In this document: positions 9,726-18,063 of the stretch, in pieces
Position numbering within the stretch: the first letter of the stretch is position 1
Layout of the letters: every line of letters begins with the position of its first letter
Source of the DNA: an uncultured Rikenellaceae bacterium
GTDB lineage: Bacteria > Bacteroidota > Bacteroidia > Bacteroidales > Rikenellaceae
Length of the DNA stretch: 64,000 nucleotides
Direction: 5' to 3'
NCBI GenBank assembly: GCA_947038405.1
Contig: CAMQVY010000001.1
Location: forward strand, 62,001-126,000
Position numbers and translations under genes: made by a program
Notes under the pieces: generated by a model
Database searches by the model: none
The model's input: only the letters and a program-made list of their open reading frames with translations
Told to the model about the DNA's origin: nothing

Positions 9726-12008
9726 TTGAATATAAAATATGCAAATATAGTCTTACCACTTGCGCAAAATTACTTTACTTTTCAGATTGGCGAGGAGTTA
9801 AATGATCTTGTAGTGGGGGAGTGTGTGGAAGTTCCTTTGGGCAAGAGCAAGATATATATAGGTATAGTTTGGGGTATTCACGAAACGCAACCAGATTACA
9901 AGACAATAAAAAGTGTACATAAGCGTGTTGGAAACTCACCACGTCTATCTGCACTCCAGATTAAATTTTGGGAGTGGATCTCATCGTATTACATCTGTAC
10001 ATTAGGGGAGGTTATGAGAGCTGCAATACCTTCTGCACTCAAACCTGAGGGATTTTCTTCTGAAGAGTTTATGAAAGATCTCTACAAGCCACTAACTGTT
10101 ACAGAATTAAAATGGGGTGAAGCTATAAACTCTATTGATGAGTTAAACCAATCTTTAGAGGGTTTAAAAAGGGCAAAAATACAATATCGAGCAGTATTAG
10201 AACTGTGTCAAAAGGCAAATATTCAAGATGGAGACACTGCTATAGATCAAACATTCACTCTTTTACGTAACGCATTTGATTACGATTCCACCATAATTAA
10301 GGCATTAGAGAAAAAGGGTATAATAAAAAGCATAAAAGCAGAAGTAACGCAGAACAATCAAAATAGTGTACCATATAATACAAATTTACCTATACTATCT
10401 AATGCACAAGATATCGCTTTTAAGCAGATAATCGAAGGTCATAAGGAGCGCGATGTGGCTTTATTACACGGCATAACGGGTAGTGGTAAAACTGAAATAT
10501 ATATTCGTCTAATTGACAGCTATTTGCGAGAGGGTAGGGATGTATTATATCTATTACCAGAGATAGCTTTGACCTCACAACTTATCGAGAGGATGAAGCG
10601 ATATTTTGGGGATAGAGTTATTACCTATCACTCAAAACACCCTCCCAGAAAACGAGTAGAGAACTATCTGAGAGTAAATAGACACCATGGTGGAGAATTA
10701 ATAATAGGAGTCCGTTCAGCTATTTTTATGCCAATCGGCGATCTATCACTTGTGATTGTGGACGAAGAGCACGAGAGTAGTTTTAAACAAACAGACCCAG
10801 CACCTAGATATAATGCGAGAGATTGTTCAATAGTACTAGCCTCTATGTGTGGAGCAAAGGTAGTTTTGGGAAGTGCAACGCCATCTATTGAGAGTTACAC
10901 AAATGCCAAAGAGGGAAAATATACGCTTGTAAATCTATCTGAGAGATACGGAGTGGCTACCTTACCTAAGGTAATCATATCCGATAATATAAGATCTGTA
11001 AAGCGTGGAGAGCGTAAAATACATTTCAACAAAATTCTACTAGACTCAATAAATAAGAGTATTGCAGATGGTAATCAAGTTATTTTGTTTCAAAATAGGC
11101 GTGGATTCTCGCCCTATATTGAGTGTAATAGCTGCGGATGGACATCAAGATGTGAAGAGTGTAATGTCACTCTGACCCTACACAAGATGGAGGGTAAATT
11201 ACGCTGTCACTATTGTGGTTTCGCAACAACTCCACCGCAACACTGTCCATCATGCAAAGTTGGGATACCTGATGCAAAAGGGTTTGGGACAGAAAAAATC
11301 GAGGAGGAGTTACAGAAACTAATACCCTCTGCTCGAATTTCTCGTCTTGACAGAGATACCTCTCGAACAGAAAAGGGGTATAAAACAATAATTTCGGATT
11401 TTAGTCGAGGAGACTCAGACATACTAATAGGGACACAGATGCTTGCGAAAGGTTTTGATTTCTCTGGGGTGTCTCTTGTCGGGATACTTAATGCAGATAA
11501 TCTGCTGAATTACCCCGATTTTAGAGCTTCGGAGCGAGCTTTCCAGTTGATGACACAAGTTGCAGGACGTGCAGGGCGTGCCGAAAACAAAGGCACAGTT
11601 ATCATACAGACCTCACAACCTGAACACCCAACAATTAAGTATGTCGCAGATAATAACTATATGGGTATGGTACATGAGGAGTTACAAGAACGTTCTGCGT
11701 TTCTCTATCCACCATATTGTAGGGTTGTGACTCTATCCTTAAAACATAGAGACAAACAACTGTTATACGATGCAGCTACAGTGTTTGGAAATGAAGGGAG
11801 AAAAATATTTGGAAACAAACTACTAGGACCACAACCACCAAGTGTTGATAAGATTAAGAGGGAGTATATTTTGTGCTTTATGCTAAAAGTTGAACGTACA
11901 TCCTCATTTGCAAGGGCAAAAGAGATGCTTCTAAACATTGTCAAAGCTATGGGAAGTGACTCCCGATACCATAGTATAACTGCCCAATGCAACGTAGATC
12001 CTCAATAA
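9726..12008 (+). CDS. priA: Primosomal protein N' (replication restart helicase PriA)
   Basis: 3'-5' helicase that reloads the replisome at stalled forks. In 760 aa it has the N-terminal DNA-binding domain (1-110), Walker A GITGSGKT (249-256) and the DEEH box at 346-349. An insertion with eight cysteines in four CxxC pairs spans C467-C510, and helicase motifs V-VI include TQMLAKGFDF and QVAGRAGRAE. The frame is closed by TGA at 9717-9719, leaving TTG at 9726 as the only start that keeps the family N-terminus (YANIVLPLAQNYFTF). A GAGGA stretch lies just before it, unusual for this genome. Confidence 0.95.
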   Translation: MNIKYANIVLPLAQNYFTFQIGEELNDLVVGECVEVPLGKSKIYIGIVWGIHETQPDYKTIKSVHKRVGNSPRLSALQIKFWEWISSYYICTLGEVMRAAIPSALKPEGFSSEEFMKDLYKPLTVTELKWGEAINSIDELNQSLEGLKRAKIQYRAVLELCQKANIQDGDTAIDQTFTLLRNAFDYDSTIIKALEKKGIIKSIKAEVTQNNQNSVPYNTNLPILSNAQDIAFKQIIEGHKERDVALLHGITGSGKTEIYIRLIDSYLREGRDVLYLLPEIALTSQLIERMKRYFGDRVITYHSKHPPRKRVENYLRVNRHHGGELIIGVRSAIFMPIGDLSLVIVDEEHESSFKQTDPAPRYNARDCSIVLASMCGAKVVLGSATPSIESYTNAKEGKYTLVNLSERYGVATLPKVIISDNIRSVKRGERKIHFNKILLDSINKSIADGNQVILFQNRRGFSPYIECNSCGWTSRCEECNVTLTLHKMEGKLRCHYCGFATTPPQHCPSCKVGIPDAKGFGTEKIEEELQKLIPSARISRLDRDTSRTEKGYKTIISDFSRGDSDILIGTQMLAKGFDFSGVSLVGILNADNLLNYPDFRASERAFQLMTQVAGRAGRAENKGTVIIQTSQPEHPTIKYVADNNYMGMVHEELQERSAFLYPPYCRVVTLSLKHRDKQLLYDAATVFGNEGRKIFGNKLLGPQPPSVDKIKREYILCFMLKVERTSSFARAKEMLLNIVKAMGSDSRYHSITAQCNVDPQ

Positions 12009-12013
12009 GATAA

Positions 12014-12071
12014 GTTCACTGCGACCACGCAGCTCCGCCCGAGTAGGGTAGTTCGTAGACTAGTTTTCAAT
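12014..12071 (+). repeat. Short double-hairpin element, family 2 copy C
   Basis: GTTCACTGCGACCACGCAG forms a CTGC/GCAG hairpin and is followed by GCCC-GAGTA-GGGT. The tail GTAGACTAGTTTTC resembles GTAGGCTAGTTTAC in the family 1 tandem unit, hinting that the two families are related. It begins 5 nt after the priA stop codon. Confidence 0.5.
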
Positions 12072-12179
12072 ACATAATACAAATAAGGAATGGATATAGG
12101 TAGTAAAAAGCCCTCAGTCGAAAATATAAAGTCTCACCCATATAATACATTTATATCTAAATAATATCATTTTAGACCA

Positions 12180-12914
12180 ATGAACCCTCTAAAAGATATA
12201 TTCCGACTAATATTCCCCTCTCAATGTGCGATATGTCGCACACCACTAGGACATGGAATCTCAGATATATGCCTAAATTGTAGGCTAGAACTACCGCTTA
12301 CCTACTATTGGAAGAAGGTAGATAACCCAGTATCACTAAAATTTTGGGGACACATGCCTATTGAGACTGGATCAGCCTACTTCTACTACATGAATAGTGG
12401 CAGATGGAGATCAATTATCCACAATTTCAAGTATCGCAAGGGTTGGAGATATGCTCAAATGCTTGGTGAATGGTATGGTGCAGAACTTCGAGATAGCGGA
12501 AACTATGACGATATAGATGTTGTGATTCCGATTCCTCTACATCCATTAAAAAAGATTAAACGAGGATATAATCAATCTGATTGGATCGCAAAAGGAGTTG
12601 CAAAAGAGTTAGGAGTAAAGGTTGACTACCACAGTGTTAAAAGGAAAAAGAACAATATTAGTCAAACACAACTATCACACGATGATAGGTGGGAAAACGT
12701 AGATGATATATTTACTGTGAAAAATCCGAGTGCAATTGCAGGTAAACACATACTTTTAATAGATGATGTACTGACAACAGGAGCAACGATTATCTCATGT
12801 GGAGAGTCTATAAACAAGATAGTACCTGGATGTAAATTTAGTGTTGCCGTTTTAGCTCTTGCTGGTAACTCCCATGCTCTACCACCAAAATATCCAGAAA
12901 GCAAAAAAGAGTAA
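12180..12914 (+). CDS. comF: ComF family phosphoribosyltransferase-like protein
   Basis: A 244-aa cytoplasmic protein of the ComF/GntX family. A four-cysteine knuckle (C16, C19, C31, C34) is followed by a type I phosphoribosyltransferase fold ending in the PRPP loop ILLIDDVLTTGATI (191-204). ComF is needed for DNA uptake in Bacillus, where it works with the PriA-like helicase ComFA. Most Bacteroidota carry it without known competence, so a DNA-uptake role here is only inference. Adjacency to priA is suggestive. It starts at ATG 12180 and ends beside a reverse-oriented repeat copy shared with the convergent deaminase gene. Confidence 0.9.
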   Translation: MNPLKDIFRLIFPSQCAICRTPLGHGISDICLNCRLELPLTYYWKKVDNPVSLKFWGHMPIETGSAYFYYMNSGRWRSIIHNFKYRKGWRYAQMLGEWYGAELRDSGNYDDIDVVIPIPLHPLKKIKRGYNQSDWIAKGVAKELGVKVDYHSVKRKKNNISQTQLSHDDRWENVDDIFTVKNPSAIAGKHILLIDDVLTTGATIISCGESINKIVPGCKFSVAVLALAGNSHALPPKYPESKKE

Positions 12915-13034
12915 GACTAGGCTGTAAACTGCCTACGGCGTGCAACTTTATAAAGTTTCATCAAATTTTTAGTGATTGAGTTTACTAGAGAGAATCGCAA
13001 AAAACAAAGTTTTCAAGGGCAGTTAGTATAGACT
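12915..13034 (-). repeat. Dispersed palindromic repeat, family 1, reverse copy (between convergent comF and deaminase)
   Basis: The stretch from AAACTGCCTACGGCGTG through AACTTTATAAAGTTTCATC to TTTTTAGTGATT is almost the exact reverse complement of the corresponding part of the 153-bp tandem unit. Long-range arms AAACTGCC (about 12926) and GGGCAGTT (13017-13024) can pair. It starts directly after the comF stop codon and ends 3 nt before the end of the convergent gene. Confidence 0.75.
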
Positions 13035-13036
13035 AA

Positions 13037-13465
13037 TCAACACTCAATTTGATCAATTTCAATTCCAACCTTACGAAGCAAATTCAATCCATCTTCAGTT
13101 CTGTAACTCTCGCTGTACACAACACGCTTTATCCCCGACTGTATAATAAGTTTTGAACACTCAATACAAGGAGACGAGGTAACATATAGAGTTGCTCCAT
13201 TACTACTGTTTGCACTCTTTGCCACCTTTGTTATAGCGTTAGCCTCAGCATGAAGTACGTATGGTTTAGTTACACCCATATCATCTTCACATATATTTTC
13301 AAATCCTGATGGAGTTCCATTATAGCCATCAGAGATAATCATTCCATCTTTAACCAATAATGCACCGACTTGACGTCTAACACAATATGAATTTTCCGCC
13401 CACACCTTTGCCATACGAATATATCGCATATCCAATTGTCTTTGTTTCTCCTCTCGATACCCCAT
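13037..13465 (-). CDS. dCMP deaminase-like zinc deaminase (ComEB family)
   Basis: A 142-aa cytidine/deoxycytidylate deaminase fold protein. Zinc and catalytic residues are visible as H72-A-E74 and P-C100-x-x-C103 (PCIECSK). The N-terminal half has VGALLVKDGMIISDGYNGTP, typical of dCMP deaminases. The probable reaction is dCMP to dUMP, which would feed thymidylate synthase (thyA at 46.8 kb). It lies 35 nt downstream of cdaA on the same strand and is probably co-transcribed. It is convergent with comF. The family also contains ComEB of competence operons. Confidence 0.88.
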   Translation of the reverse strand: MGYREEKQRQLDMRYIRMAKVWAENSYCVRRQVGALLVKDGMIISDGYNGTPSGFENICEDDMGVTKPYVLHAEANAITKVAKSANSSNGATLYVTSSPCIECSKLIIQSGIKRVVYSESYRTEDGLNLLRKVGIEIDQIEC

Positions 13466-13500
13466 TTTATACTAATAATGATACATTTATTACAAATACT

Positions 13501-14286
13501 CTATGCTACTAATGACTCTTTATTCAAAATAAATGTCATTAAATCATCTTCTGATATATTCAAAGTAAATACACCATCTTGAAATATAGAAACATCACCA
13601 GTCTCTTCAGAGACTGTAATAATTAGTGCGTCATACTCCTCACTCAAACCCATTGCTGCTCTATGTCTCATTCCAAAATTAATAGGCACTTCAGAAGATG
13701 TTGTAGGAAGGATACATTTTGCTGCTGCAATTCGTCCACCTATAATCATAACTGCCCCATCATGCATAGGAGAGTTTTTAAAGAAGATATTTTTAAGCAA
13801 TGACGATGTAATAACGGCATCAAGTTTTACTCCATTATCTGCAATTACACCCAAGTCGCTACGTTGTTGAATTGCAAGCAATACCCCAACTTTCTTTCTC
13901 GACATGTCCATACAAGCCTTAACAATATTGTTCGCAGTCTCTTGTCTTAGTTTTTGATACTCCTGTACAGGAAATATTTTACTCCAAAAAGAGCCATGTT
14001 TCAGCCGACTACTGTTCCCTATCATCTGTAAGAAACGTCTAATCTCAGGTTGGAAAACTACAATAAGAGCAATTACACCGACTCCAATAATCTGCCCAAT
14101 AATGGCAGATAAGAACTCCATTTTTAGAGCTTTAACAACAATACCTAATATATATATAATTGATATTCCAATTAAGATACTTGATACGTGTGTTCCTTTT
14201 GTAAACTTATAGATGTAAAATAGTATTAGTGCGACACAGAGAACGTCTATAATACCTAAAATGGATATATCTTCAAAGCTAAACAT
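13501..14286 (-). CDS. cdaA: Diadenylate cyclase (c-di-AMP synthase) CdaA
   Basis: Makes cyclic di-AMP from two ATP, a second messenger tied to potassium and cell-wall homeostasis. In 261 aa there are about three N-terminal membrane segments (residues 8-80), followed by a DAC domain with the two hallmark motifs DGA (176-178, MHDGAVM) and RHR (207-209, GMRHRAAMG). This is the membrane-anchored CdaA/YbbP type. The ATG start gives MFSFEDISILGIIDVL. Upstream are a TAnnTTTG box and an unusual iterated AT-rich palindrome (14345-14390). No CdaR-like or glmM gene is adjacent, unlike in Firmicutes. Confidence 0.95.
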   Translation of the reverse strand: MFSFEDISILGIIDVLCVALILFYIYKFTKGTHVSSILIGISIIYILGIVVKALKMEFLSAIIGQIIGVGVIALIVVFQPEIRRFLQMIGNSSRLKHGSFWSKIFPVQEYQKLRQETANNIVKACMDMSRKKVGVLLAIQQRSDLGVIADNGVKLDAVITSSLLKNIFFKNSPMHDGAVMIIGGRIAAAKCILPTTSSEVPINFGMRHRAAMGLSEEYDALIITVSEETGDVSIFQDGVFTLNISEDDLMTFILNKESLVA

Positions 14287-14327
14287 TTTGAATTTTCAAT
14301 ATTTATAATGGTTATTTTTAATCAGTA

Positions 14328-14335
14328 CAAAGGTA
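14328..14335 (-). promoter_or_regulatory. Bacteroidota-type -7 box upstream of cdaA
   Basis: On the minus strand this reads TACCTTTG (TAnnTTTG), 42 nt upstream of the cdaA ATG. No clear TTG lies 19-20 nt further upstream. That stretch instead holds the first copy of an AT-rich 12-mer. Confidence 0.5.
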
Positions 14336-14344
14336 TAAAAAAAG

Positions 14345-14390
14345 TAATATAATTTAGACCCTCATTAAATTATATTAATATAATTTAATG
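14345..14390. promoter_or_regulatory. Iterated AT-rich palindrome, candidate operator upstream of cdaA
   Basis: The 12-mer TAATATAATTTA occurs at 14345-14356 and 14376-14387, and in inverse orientation at 14366-14377. The last two overlap to form a perfect 28-nt palindrome at 14363-14390. The two direct copies are 31 nt apart, close to three helical turns. It sits immediately upstream of the cdaA -7 box, where a regulator could act. A simple AT-rich cruciform is the alternative. Confidence 0.4.
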
Positions 14391-14401
14391 ATAGCATAAA
14401 A

Positions 14402-14435
14402 CTCTATACGGTCTCATTACGCTGACCGCATAGAG
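14402..14435 (-). terminator. Rho-independent terminator of the AcuI-like gene
   Basis: Read on the minus strand, arms CTCTATGCGGTC and GACCGTATAGAG (one mismatch) enclose a 10-nt loop and are followed by TTTTATG. It lies 11 nt past the stop of the reductase gene. Confidence 0.65.
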
Positions 14436-14446
14436 CTACTACTATA

Positions 14447-15436
14447 TTAGTCTATTTTAATAGTAAATCGTCCTATATGACCACTTTTACTCATCTGATT
14501 TAGTGCCTCATCAACCTGTTCAAGAGCGATCTCTTTACAAAATGCAGTAACTTTAGATGGCTCTGCAATATCTCCTAGTAGAGCCCAAACCTCTTTTCTA
14601 ATCTCCATTGGAGTATCAGCCGCATTAATACCCAATAAATTTATACCATTAAGAATAAATGGAAGAACAGTTATCGGAAGTTCCATACCTCCAACGTTTC
14701 CACACGTAGCAACAGACCCCGATTTTGACGTCTGTTTCAATAGAGATGACAGCGTCTCTCCACCTACAGTATCGAGTGCACCAGCCCATTTCGGACGAAG
14801 TAACGGTTTTTCAATTGGAGCCATAATCTCTTCTCGGCTCAAAACTCGCTTCGCACCCAAAGCCTCAAGCATTGGAATAACTTCTGATTTCCCAGTCATA
14901 GCCCACACTTCAAATCCAAGTTTAGAGAGCATTTGAACACCCCAGACACCAACTCCACCTGTCGCTCCTGAGACAACAATTGCTCCATCAGAAGGTTTTA
15001 ATCCAGATTGTAACATTTTTTTGATACCTAGAGCTGCCGTAAAACCACTTGTTCCAATCTGCATTGTCTCTTGTAGCGTAAATTTATCTATTTTGGCAAG
15101 TACCCAAGCCGCAGGTACAGATATATACTCAGCAAAACCACCATCATGGTTCATACCCAAGTCATTCCCCATAACAACTACCTCATCACCAACATTAAAC
15201 AAGTTAGTTTTATCAGAAATAACAACTCCCGATACATCAACACCAGGTGTATGCGGATAGTTACGAGTTATTCCCTTGTTTCCTCTACTCGAAAGATAAT
15301 CTTTATAATTAATACCTGAGTATGCTACTTTAATAACAACCTCATCAGAATCTAATACTGATTTATCTATATTTTTTATCGAATTAACAAACTCTCCGTT
15401 AATCTCTTCTGTTCTATATGCTCTAAATGTCCCCAT
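14447..15436 (-). CDS. MDR-family oxidoreductase, acrylyl-CoA reductase AcuI/YhdH-like
   Basis: A 329-aa zinc-free medium-chain dehydrogenase/reductase. The N-terminal GroES-like domain has YSGINYKDYLSSRGN and the PGVDVSG block. The nucleotide-binding domain has VVSGATGGVGVWGVQM near residues 152-167, an NADPH-type motif. Full-length similarity to YhdH/YhfP (AcuI) points to reduction of acrylyl-CoA or a related quinone/enoyl substrate; the actual substrate is not determined. It is a single-gene unit with its own -7 box upstream and a hairpin terminator downstream. Confidence 0.85.
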   Translation of the reverse strand: MGTFRAYRTEEINGEFVNSIKNIDKSVLDSDEVVIKVAYSGINYKDYLSSRGNKGITRNYPHTPGVDVSGVVISDKTNLFNVGDEVVVMGNDLGMNHDGGFAEYISVPAAWVLAKIDKFTLQETMQIGTSGFTAALGIKKMLQSGLKPSDGAIVVSGATGGVGVWGVQMLSKLGFEVWAMTGKSEVIPMLEALGAKRVLSREEIMAPIEKPLLRPKWAGALDTVGGETLSSLLKQTSKSGSVATCGNVGGMELPITVLPFILNGINLLGINAADTPMEIRKEVWALLGDIAEPSKVTAFCKEIALEQVDEALNQMSKSGHIGRFTIKID

Positions 15437-15459
15437 TCTAAATTTAAAATTAATTTATA

Positions 15460-15467
15460 CAAATATA
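15460..15467 (-). promoter_or_regulatory. Bacteroidota-type -7 box upstream of the AcuI-like gene
   Basis: Minus strand TATATTTG (TAnnTTTG), 23 nt upstream of the ATG. It abuts the long inverted repeat at 15467-15532. Confidence 0.45.
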
Positions 15468-15532
15468 GGTATGAAAACGAAGTTTTTAAAGAAATAGATA
15501 TTAATTTCTCCAAAAACTTCGTTTTCATACCT
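15467..15532. repeat. 29-bp inverted repeat, family 1 short form (3' of the EF-G paralogue)
   Basis: Arms at 15467-15495 and 15504-15532 pair over 29 bp with only two mismatches, around an 8-nt loop. The arms contain GAAAACGAAGTTTTT, the same GAAAACTTCGTTTTC motif that ends each tandem unit at 61.8-62.3 kb, so it looks like an internally deleted family member. It lies 3' of the EF-G paralogue and touches the promoter of the AcuI-like gene. It may act as a terminator. Confidence 0.65.
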
Positions 15533-15540
15533 TTTATTTA

Positions 15541-15565
15541 CACCCTGCAATCACGCAAGAACCTT
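15541..15565 (+). repeat. Fragment of family 2 element
   Basis: CCCTGCAATCACGCAAG matches the first hairpin of the family 2 elements (CTGC-AATCAC-GCAG). The second GCCC/GGGC hairpin is missing. It lies 12 nt past the stop codon of the EF-G paralogue. Confidence 0.35.
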
Positions 15566-15576
15566 AGAAATCTCAG

Positions 15577-17733
15577 CTACTCATCATTATCATCTTCCGA
15601 ATAGTTTTTCAACAACTTATCCTGAACATCAGACGGCACCTGTTCATACGACGAAAATGCCATTGTATATGTAGCACGTCCATTAGTTATAGAGCTAAGA
15701 GTTGTTGAATATCTATACATCTCAGCCAATGGTACTTTTGCGATTAATTTATCGAATCCATTATCAGAAGACATACCCTCAATCATTGCTCGTCTACTTT
15801 GCAGGTCGCTCATAACATCACCCATCTTATCAGAAGGCATCAACACTTCAACCTTGTATATAGGTTCCATAATTTTAGGGGCCGCATTTTTAAACGCATC
15901 TTTAAAAGCGTGCCTTGCCGCCAATCTAAACGAAATCTCATTTGAGTCAACAGCGTGCATCTTTCCATCATACACAATAACTCTAATATCACGAGCATAT
16001 GATCCAGTTAAAGGACCTTCGTTCATCTTCTCCATCACACCCTTTAATATTGCAGGTAGAAATCTTGTATCAATTGCCCCTCCAACAATCGAGCTAAAGA
16101 ACTGTAGTGTTCCACCCCAATCGAGTCGAACCTCCTCTTTACCTTTGATATTAACTTGAATATCTTTACCATTTACTTTGTATTTCGTAGGATCAGGCAT
16201 CCCCTCATAATATGGTTCAATTAGAAGGTAAACCTCACCAAATTGACCAGATCCTCCAGACTGTTTCTTATGACGATAATCTGCTGTTGCAATCTTAGTA
16301 ATAGTCTCACGATATGGTATCTTAGGAGCAAAAAACTCTACTGCGACTTTATTTACATTTTCAAGTATCCATTTTAGAATATTAAGATGGTGCTCTCCTT
16401 GCCCTTGTATGATTGTCTGCTTTAACTCGGTTGAATACTCAACAAGAATCGTTGGATCTTCATATCTAGCTTTTGTTAGAAGCTCACCCAACTTCTCATC
16501 ATCAGAGCTATTGACTGCCCTAATCGCAGTTCTATATCTAGGTTCTGGGAATATTATAGGTTCAATAGTTGTTGGTAATGATGTTGTACATAGCGTATCA
16601 TTTGTCTTAGTCGCTTTCAGCTTCACCGTACACCCAATATCACCAGCGACGATTTCGGATACCTTAATTCGATTCTTCCCTGCAACTGCAAATAGTTGAG
16701 ATAACTTCTCTTTATTCCCTGTTCTAGTATTTAATAGCTCCATCCCCTCAGTGAGTTTACCACTAATCAGACGGAAATATGTAACCTCACCAATATGAGG
16801 CTCTATTGTACTTTTAAAAACAAATAACGATGTCAATCCACTCTGATTTGGAGAGATCTCTTCACCACCTATAGTTGTGAAATTAGGTGCAGCCATCGGA
16901 CCTGGAGCTACATTAATAATAAACTCCATCAAACGTTTAGTTCCGATATCTCTCTTTGCCGAGACACAGAATATCGGAATTAAATCACGTTTAGCGAGTC
17001 CAATTTTCAATCCCGCCCTCATTTCACTCTGAGTAAGCTCTCCTTTTTCAAAATACAATGCCATCAAATCCTCATCATTCTCGGCAGCAGCTTCAACTAA
17101 TATATTGTGCAGTTCCTTTGCATATTCCATTTCAGTTTCAGGAATTGTAAACTCCTCACGTAGCCCACTATCATCTTTAAACTTATACATTTTCATCATC
17201 AGCACATCAACAAATGTATCAAATGATACACCTGGATTGACAGGATACTGCACTACAACAGTCTTAGCCTGAGATCCCGTCTGAATTGACTCTAATGTAG
17301 TCTCCCAATTTGCTTTTTCATGGTCGAGTTGATTAACCACCGCAATTATTGGTTTTTTATGTCCTCTTGCATATCGTGCTTGTATCTCCGACCCAACTTC
17401 AAAACCATTTTGGGCATTAAATACCATAACACCAATATCCGCAACTTTAAAAGCAGAGAATAGTCCGCCGCAGAAATCATCTGAACCGGGTGTATCAATT
17501 ATATTAAACTTATGGTTCATAAACTCTGTAAATAGAGTTGTAGAATATATCGAACGTTTATACATATGCTCCAATTCGGAGTTGTCTGACAATGTATTAT
17601 TACTATCGACACTTCCTCTACGAGCAATCACTCCCCCTTCAAATGCCATAGCTTCAGCAAGGGTTGTTTTTCCAGATCCAGATGCTCCAATAAGAACGAT
17701 ATTCTTAATTTCAGTTGTTTGGTAAACTTTCAT
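15577..17733 (-). CDS. EF-G paralogue (EF-G2-like translational GTPase homologue)
   Basis: A 718-aa protein with all five EF-G domains. The P-loop is GASGSGKT (16-23), the G4 box is NQLD (134-137, in place of NKMD), domain IV contains GGSGQFGEVYL and domain V contains SSDNGFDKL. The G3 region reads DTPGSDDF at 80-87 where EF-G has DTPGHVDF, so the catalytic histidine is replaced by S84. The switch I RGITI motif is also absent. Bacteroides EF-G2, a paralogue reported to support translocation without GTP hydrolysis and to matter for gut colonisation, is the closest known parallel. The last residues are acidic (EDDNDE). It is monocistronic between a 330-bp promoter gap and repeats. Confidence 0.88.
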   Translation of the reverse strand: MKVYQTTEIKNIVLIGASGSGKTTLAEAMAFEGGVIARRGSVDSNNTLSDNSELEHMYKRSIYSTTLFTEFMNHKFNIIDTPGSDDFCGGLFSAFKVADIGVMVFNAQNGFEVGSEIQARYARGHKKPIIAVVNQLDHEKANWETTLESIQTGSQAKTVVVQYPVNPGVSFDTFVDVLMMKMYKFKDDSGLREEFTIPETEMEYAKELHNILVEAAAENDEDLMALYFEKGELTQSEMRAGLKIGLAKRDLIPIFCVSAKRDIGTKRLMEFIINVAPGPMAAPNFTTIGGEEISPNQSGLTSLFVFKSTIEPHIGEVTYFRLISGKLTEGMELLNTRTGNKEKLSQLFAVAGKNRIKVSEIVAGDIGCTVKLKATKTNDTLCTTSLPTTIEPIIFPEPRYRTAIRAVNSSDDEKLGELLTKARYEDPTILVEYSTELKQTIIQGQGEHHLNILKWILENVNKVAVEFFAPKIPYRETITKIATADYRHKKQSGGSGQFGEVYLLIEPYYEGMPDPTKYKVNGKDIQVNIKGKEEVRLDWGGTLQFFSSIVGGAIDTRFLPAILKGVMEKMNEGPLTGSYARDIRVIVYDGKMHAVDSNEISFRLAARHAFKDAFKNAAPKIMEPIYKVEVLMPSDKMGDVMSDLQSRRAMIEGMSSDNGFDKLIAKVPLAEMYRYSTTLSSITNGRATYTMAFSSYEQVPSDVQDKLLKNYSEDDNDE

Positions 17734-18063
17734 AACAGATGACGTTTTAAGGTTTATTGTTTAATAAATTTAAATTGACAAAGTATTATAATTACAAACT
17801 ATTTAGATAAAGCGTTTACAATATAGGTATTTTTTTAATAAGGTACATAAATAAAGGGATATTATTTAAAATTATTATTCTATACAACATCGCAAAACTT
17901 CCAAAATTAATAGCTCTCAACTTTCAAATATCTCAGCATATCCACCGTCTACGAATTATTGGATAGATGTAAGCATATATGAGGACAACTATATCCCTAT
18001 AAAATATATATTTCTTTCTTTCGTTTACTACAATTGTAAAATAAGTTCATTAACTTTGTAACC
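17734..18063. other. Divergent intergenic region between the EF-G paralogue and the M23 peptidase
   Basis: 330 nt of AT-rich sequence. The only recognisable element is the -7 box for the M23 gene at 18051-18058. On the minus strand a near-match TACTTTG around 17778 could serve the EF-G paralogue. No repeat family member, stable hairpin or ORF was seen. Confidence 0.4.
18051..18058 (+). promoter_or_regulatory. Bacteroidota-type -7 box upstream of the M23 operon
   Basis: TAACTTTG (TAnnTTTG) lies only 5 nt before the ATG at 18064, implying a nearly leaderless transcript. The upstream TTG at 18034-18036 is 14 nt away, shorter than usual. Confidence 0.4.
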
